A stretch of 64,000 nt of DNA, from NCBI GenBank assembly GCA_032718865.1, contig JALUTQ010000007.1:186001-250000 (forward strand), read 5' to 3'. The position numbers and the translations under genes are program-made. Source of the DNA: Tilletia caries. Its lineage: Eukaryota > Basidiomycota > Exobasidiomycetes > Tilletiales > Tilletiaceae. Positions 58,981 to 64,000 of the stretch are shown here, in pieces. How positions within the stretch are numbered: position 1 is the first letter of the stretch; each line of letters starts with the position of its first letter. The notes below the pieces were generated by a model, which was not told the DNA's origin, made no database searches, and saw nothing but the letters and a program-made list of their open reading frames with translations.

Positions 58981-59419
58981 TCGGTCTCCCTTTCCTCTCT
59001 CCTCAGCCGCACAACGGAGTTCCGGATCTACTGCTCACGTTTCAGCCAACGACTTGTCTCGTCTCTGCCTTCTGCATATACCGTACCCTCCCGCCCGCTC
59101 CTTTTCTATATTCACCCTGTCTACGGCATCACTTTCTCTTTGTCTTTCTTAACCCCAAGGTCGCAAACGAATCCAATTATGAGTGATATATACCTATACG
59201 TCCTACCTACACGCCTACAATTCTGCTCCAGCGTGATTCTGAAGCGCATCTGCTTCTTCTGCTGACCCCCAATATCTGTAGATCTTTCAGGCACCGGGCC
59301 TCAGTATCTCAGCATCTCGTTCTCAGTCCTCGCCTCGCGTCCGGTCGCGTGTACATGCCACTAATTTTTGATATCATGTGAAGTCTAATCAGATTGATGG
59401 AAACGACAGCAGGTAGGAT
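58981..59419. other. Convergent 3' intergenic region
   Basis: 3' region of the ABC transporter. TATAC-rich patches occur at about 59190; no gene seen. Confidence 0.5.
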
Positions 59420-60060
59420 TTAGTCGTGGTTGAGCTGGACGAGAGCCTTGGAGAGGACAGGTTTGAGAGTGGCGGTGGCCAGGAGCGGGGCATCGTAGTC
59501 GGTGCTGAACACGCTGACAGCGGAAGCGCATGCGCCGGCGGCCACAGTGGTGGTCTCGCCGGGCAGGAAGGAGTCACCGTTCACGCCCTTGTTGACGGCG
59601 GAGGTGACGAGGTTATGGTATGCGGGCAGACCGTTCGGGCCGACGACGAGGTGTTCGACAACGGCGCCACCGGTGAGGCGAGTCTGCTTCCATTTGTAGG
59701 CGGCGGCGGTGCAGTTGGAGTTGAGGGGAGAGTAGTTGACGTTCATTCCGATCGCCTCGGGCAGCTTGGGGGAAGACTTGCCGTAAGGGAAAGCGGAAGC
59801 GGCGTCAACAAAGCGAGTGACAAAGTTGGCGGTGGCAGTGCCGAGCTGGATCGATTCGTCCTCGGTGTTCTTGAAGTCAAGGGTCGTGTAGGAACGGGGA
59901 TTGGTTGAGGCGGAAAAGGCAACAGCTGGAACGCCAGGCTCGACGGCGGTGTACGTCGCGCCGACGGTGCCGGAGAGGGTGAAGATGAAGGGGCCGAGGT
60001 TCTGGGACTCGTTGGGACCAGAGAAGACCAAGTCCACACCGCCGTTACAGCAAACTGCAA
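59420..60060 (-). pseudogene. SurE-like phosphatase/nucleotidase, 5'-truncated
   Basis: The open frame carries the core and C-terminal part of fungal SurE-like acid phosphatases: GGVDLVFSGPNESQNLGPF, LSGTVGATYTAVEPGVPAVA, then FVTRFVDAA, LPEAIGMNVNYSPLN, LVVGPNGLPAYHN and a C-terminal ALVQLNHD. The SGPN and SGTVGA motifs are the substrate-side signatures of the SurE fold. The N-terminal strand with the metal-binding LLTNDDG motif is missing. Upstream of about 60060 the frame continues to an ATG at 60205 with unrelated sequence, and the right direct repeat begins at 60211. The remaining 215 codons contain no stop, so the truncation may be recent or a replacement exon may be used. Without the NDD metal site it should be inactive. 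Confidence 0.75.
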
Positions 60061-60210
60061 AATCGATTACACTCGAGCCCGCTACCACACCCACTCGACA
60101 ACCCGAGGTGTGCAGATGACTATACTGCGCTGTCTGCATAAATTCTTGTGCATCGGGAACCACAAAGTGATGTCGAACATTTCCCTGCAGTAGAGAGTCT
60201 GACAAACGCC

Positions 60211-60533
60211 TCAGGTTCTAAGGCCTAAGGACCTGTGCCTTCCCTGACCTTCGCGACCCAGGTCCTCGTGACATGTACGGCCACACGATCCGGAATGTCG
60301 TTCCCACGGCAAAGAATAATGGTCGACAGGGACTCTGAAGGCGAGGCAGTAGTTGGGACGTCGCTTTGGAAGAGATACGTGGATCTAAGGTCGGTGAGTT
60401 CCTCCTAACTTGGCAGGACATTCTGAAATGCAGGCATTTGGGACGTCTCACGTTCCACAGCCCGTTCTTGAGCTTTTGTTTGTTCATCCGCTCGTTTGTT
60501 TGTTGCGCTACTTTTCGAGGTTTATTCTGTCCA
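60211..60533 (+). repeat. Right copy of the diverged direct repeat
   Basis: It begins with CAGGTTCTAAGGCCTAAGGACC and ends with CTCGTTTGTTTGTTGCGC-ACTTTTCGAGGTTTATTCTGT-like sequence, matching the left copy at 53482-53680 block for block. About 120 extra bases lie between the two blocks. Confidence 0.7.
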
Positions 60534-63161
60534 GTGACAAATCGACAAATCAATCACGGTTCGATGATGCGGTGATGTTCAACCTCGAACTTCAATCCAG
60601 CGCCCAGCTGTTGGGTGCAGATCGAGAAGTTTCAGCTTGCTCTTGGCACACTTCGCTTGAAGAAGTGTGGACGTTCCATCGCAACAGCAATAAAAGACGT
60701 GTCAACACGGGTTAGCAGTAGGCTGATAGGCAGGGGACAGATATAATACGTCAAGTGGAGGGAAAATGATGCGGCGACCCCCGAAAAGTAGTTCGGCGAG
60801 CCGACATGCTGGCGATGTCAAATGTCAAATGTCAATGTGTAGATGTATCGCTTGAACGATGAACCGATAGACGACAGACTGAAGCAGTTAGCTCATTAGC
60901 TGTTAAGCCAAGTAAAATTTTGACGGGACGCCAGGCGCCAGGCGGACAACCGGGCAACGCAGTCATAATGCAGGTAATCTCAAAACCGGAAAGCTCAGAA
61001 GTAGGAAACAGGCTTATGCACGCCGTGTGCATATTGCAGGCTTCCAATTTCCATGCGTTCCGAGCTTCCCGAAGACAACCCGAAGCCATCTTTTGAAGCA
61101 GTATGTAGCCTTAACGCCGTGACTTTTATGCAGCGTGCTGGTCAATCTTGGGCCCTATTCGTATAAATATAGAGAGATGTTGGCTGTGGGCGTACTCGTA
61201 CGGTGTACATATCTGGCACCGTCCCATCGTGTTCCGTGGTCGTGACTCGTGACTCGTATCATCTTCTCGGTGCTTCTTTGCCTATCTATATCACTTCACG
61301 ATGTTAATACTTAATAGTGCTCCATTGATATCACTCGAACCGATGACTTCTTGGCATACCCATATGATCAACAGGCGCCTGCCAATTACCACCCTGAACG
61401 CAACGCGCAGCGCCCACACAGAATCTTATGCGCACAGACCTCCTCCCCTTATCCACACTGCCAGACGGACGCCACCCGCACCGCGCCATCGCAAAGCCTC
61501 ACCGCCTCACCGTCTGGATCTTCGTCGGACCAAATTGATTCTGCACTCGTGCACACCATGTGCAGCGCTTATAAGAGATTGGCTGTCAGGCTGTCAGGAT
61601 TTGATTGCCTTTGTGAGATCAAAGCACGGAAGACGCATCACCGTCAGCTTCAGGCTTCAGTGGTCAAGATGCAAACCGAAACTTCAGCCAGCTTCGATCC
61701 GCCTCTCCGTGGCCCTTTGCCAGCGGGTACTCATGCGCTCATGCCTCATGCTCGACGGAAGCAAGGCCTCAAGCCCTGATTAAGTCAGTCTGCATATAGC
61801 AGTCACGGCTTCAAGATCGGCCACAGGATTTGGGTCGACTTGCTTCTCCTTTCCGTGCTTACTTTTGCTTCTACGCGCGGACCCCGAAGGTTCCCGCTGC
61901 ACGCTTGGATATGATTAGTTCGATCATCGATGGCTCCAACTTCAATTCCTTTAGTTCTTATGCGGTGTGCACTATGCCGCCTTGATTAATATGCTGATGT
62001 TTCGCCGCTAAGCCGCCGGTTGGGGGGCGGCATCTGAAACCGAACGAAGTTCACACGCTCGGCGCTCGCAATAATAGGCCCGAGCTCCAAAATCCGAGCT
62101 GCCCAGCCTCATACATATATGTACTTGCCGACGCGAGCGCTTTGGGATCACTCAAATTTCACTTATCAGTCATCTTGCATCCAGTAGTGCTGAGCGCTGA
62201 GCGCTGAGTGCTGGTGTCCACAACCGTCGAGGTCAGAGAAGCGAACGGTCCGGAAGTTTCGTGTCCTTGTCTCTGGACCTTTGGAAGCACCTCACAGCTC
62301 CCGCTCCCGATAATGCATATCCAGGCAAAGACAACAGGGGTGTAATGTGGCCCATCAAACGAGATCCTTGGACGCGAGCACTTGGCAGGACCGCAAGGTA
62401 ACAATGCGATACGTAGCGCTGCTCAGACCTTTCCATCGGTTTCCCGATATGTGATAAATTATATTCCTAGTTTGGACCGCTCACTACTGCTTCATGCCCT
62501 CACCGCCTCACCAGAGAGGCGGAGAACCATCGCCGCGTCAGCCAGTGACTTGATGGATGTCTGAGGGCTCATTCGCCCGGGGTGGCGGCCCCCAGCAATA
62601 ATGTCGGACGTCGTTATTGATTACGTTCTGCCTCGCTCACTGTAACTCACACTCATTACTCATTACTCGGTAACACTCTTTGGATATCACACGTCCACTA
62701 TAACTTCAAGCTTTCGATGAGCCAAGCCTCGCTCACGCCATGGCCCATTTCGAACTCTGCCGAGTGGCAAGCCAAGACGCTTCTCTCTCAGTTGGAAGCT
62801 GGAAGGCTGGAACGTACCACCATCCCTGACGCCTGACGCCTGGCGCCTGGCGCCTGAAGATGTCCTAGCACCGACCCTGCGTCCCTGCTTCATTTACCTG
62901 CCCATTGCTCCCGTGAACTTGGGAGTTGGGACCCATCAACAGGCCTCATTCTAGTAAGCGAGCATCCCATTGATCTTTCCCTCTTATAGATTCACGACGA
63001 TGCTTGGCTATTACCAGGGTTCGACGGGACTCAGGACCTTCCTTTTTGATTGCGAATCGATCCATGAAACGTTCATAAGGACCCTCAGCTCGATTGCTCA
63101 CCGCCCTTCGTGTCTTCCCCTCAGATTCTAGCCCCCTCAACTTACCTTTGACATTTCCATC
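60534..63161. other. Gene-poor stretch
   Basis: No frame here has a recognisable domain. Short tandem words occur at about 62186-62215 (GCTGAGC units) and 62829-62856 (CCTGACG/CCTGGCG units). A TATA-like TATAAATATA lies at about 61163. An open pair of frames at 61301-61783 overlap each other in different phases and look fortuitous. Confidence 0.4.
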
Positions 63162-64000
63162 ATGCCAGGCACCTCACCCACACCTGGGTTCAGCGATACA
63201 GACCGACGAGGTTCCGACGCGACCTTCCTTACGAGTCCCATACAGGATGGCCATGACACAGCCGCCAACTCGCCCTCGTCTACCCCGGCCGTAACAAGAA
63301 GGGGCTCGGTCGCAACAGTCTGCAAGCTTGATACTGTGAATAATCCCGACAAGAAAGCAGTTTCCAAATCGCCTTCGTTCTTCTCGGATCAAACCTCTCC
63401 AAGCGAGAAAGGCGAACCTGCCTCAAGCAGCCCGAGCACGGGTGCTGCGGATTCGAAAGAGATATCTCCGTCCAAGCTTCCGGACGAGCAGGATGAATCG
63501 GCTGAGCCAAGTCATGGGCGACTGTTGCCATTAGGGCAGTTCCTGGCCTGCTACTGTGAGTTTGTTCGACTCAGCTGTGCTGGCAGTCTGAACTCACTGG
63601 GTATTCTCCTAACTCCAACAGTCTGCCTTGCACTCGCGATCCTTCTGACATCTCTGGACCAGACCATTGCGGTAAGCGGTCCTCATCAAGAATTTCAATG
63701 CCGCTTCTGAAGCTTACTGGACATTGGCTTCCCTCAGGCCTGCATCACTCCGACCATAAGCACCGAATTTGGTTCGTCGTCTCAGTCGAGTTGGATAGGC
63801 ACCGCTTTCCTACTTTCCTCCACCGTTTTCCAGCCGCTCTATGGTCGCTGCTGTGACGTGGTAAGTGGCATTGGTCACACACTCCTCCGATGTTCATCAA
63901 CTCACGACCTCATTTGCTGCTTGCTCTTGTTGGCAGTTCGGACGGAAGATGCTCTTCCTCGGTACGTTCTTCTGGGTTTCGAACATCGATGTGGCCCAAT
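63162..64000 (+). CDS. MFS transporter of the DHA2 type, N-terminal part (cut by right edge)
   Basis: Exons 63162-63555, 63622-63671, 63738-63860 and 63937-63961; a GTACGT donor follows and the window ends in what is probably the next intron. The first 125 residues are a cytosolic Ser/Pro/Glu-rich tail. Span one (CLALAILLTSLDQTIA) carries the LDQTI motif that marks 14-span drug:H+ antiporters and siderophore/toxin exporters. It is followed by TISTEFGSSSQSSWIGTAFL, span two with QPLYGR, and the MFS loop CCDVFGRK. The LDQTIVA-type motif reads LDQTIAACITP here, a slight departure. The substrate cannot be predicted. Confidence 0.85.

Noticed and set aside
61301..61783. Two overlapping plus-strand frames of 140-160 codons
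   Set aside because: Different phases, no domain, no splice logic; region is otherwise gene-poor.

Overview
The window is nuclear DNA of a filamentous or yeast-like fungus, most likely a basidiomycete. The reasons are many short introns (about 50-110 bases) with GTGAGT/GTAAGT donors and CTGAC/CTAAC branch points, compact GC-rich genes, long low-complexity Gln/Ser/Ala/Asp tracts, and a DDE integrase family that I associate with basidiomycete genomes. I cannot resolve the subphylum.

Layout. 1-14.4 kb is accessory DNA: a partial gene at the left edge, a tRNA-derived Pol III-like unit, a broken malate dehydrogenase fragment, a convergent pair made of an intact five-exon DDE integrase (5832-7667) and an eight-exon PHD-finger protein (7831-10274), low-complexity GC-rich DNA, a 5'-truncated LINE tail, and a broken class I histone deacetylase fragment. 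A perfect 22-bp inverted repeat flanks the last two. 14.6-32.2 kb is a dense housekeeping block: Cut8/Sts1 proteasome tether, mitochondrial inner membrane peptidase, the cohesin loader Scc2/Mis4, an EVE-domain protein, a DUF202 membrane protein and MCM3. 32.3-39.6 kb is a second accessory stretch, with a fused FGAM synthase/ATIC pseudogene, an RGG-coding remnant, and small spliced hypothetical frames on the minus strand built partly from tandem exon-intron duplications. 39.6-52.8 kb is housekeeping again: an Sds3-like Rpd3L subunit, a ubiquitin C-terminal hydrolase, a Utp12-domain protein, an unrecognised protein, Sec63 and a sorting nexin-3. 53.4-64 kb holds a full PDR-type ABC transporter and a 5'-truncated SurE-like phosphatase between two diverged direct repeats, then gene-poor DNA, then the start of a DHA2-type MFS transporter cut by the right edge.

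How the parts relate. SCC2 and MCM3, both needed around S phase, carry the identical 17-base MCB-like array (ACGCGT core) upstream in the same orientation. Two divergent promoters 3.4 kb apart (SDS3/UCH and Utp12/hypothetical) share an identical 21-base element centred on a 7-bp palindrome. The accessory stretches are unusually rich in fragments of conserved genes (MDH, RPD3-type HDAC, FGAM synthase, ATIC, SurE). Several keep introns, so DNA-level duplication or capture is more likely than retroposition.

Coordinates of spliced genes span first to last coding base; exon limits are given in the text. All splice joins were checked for reading phase by hand. Product names come from recognising conserved motifs; no database search was run.
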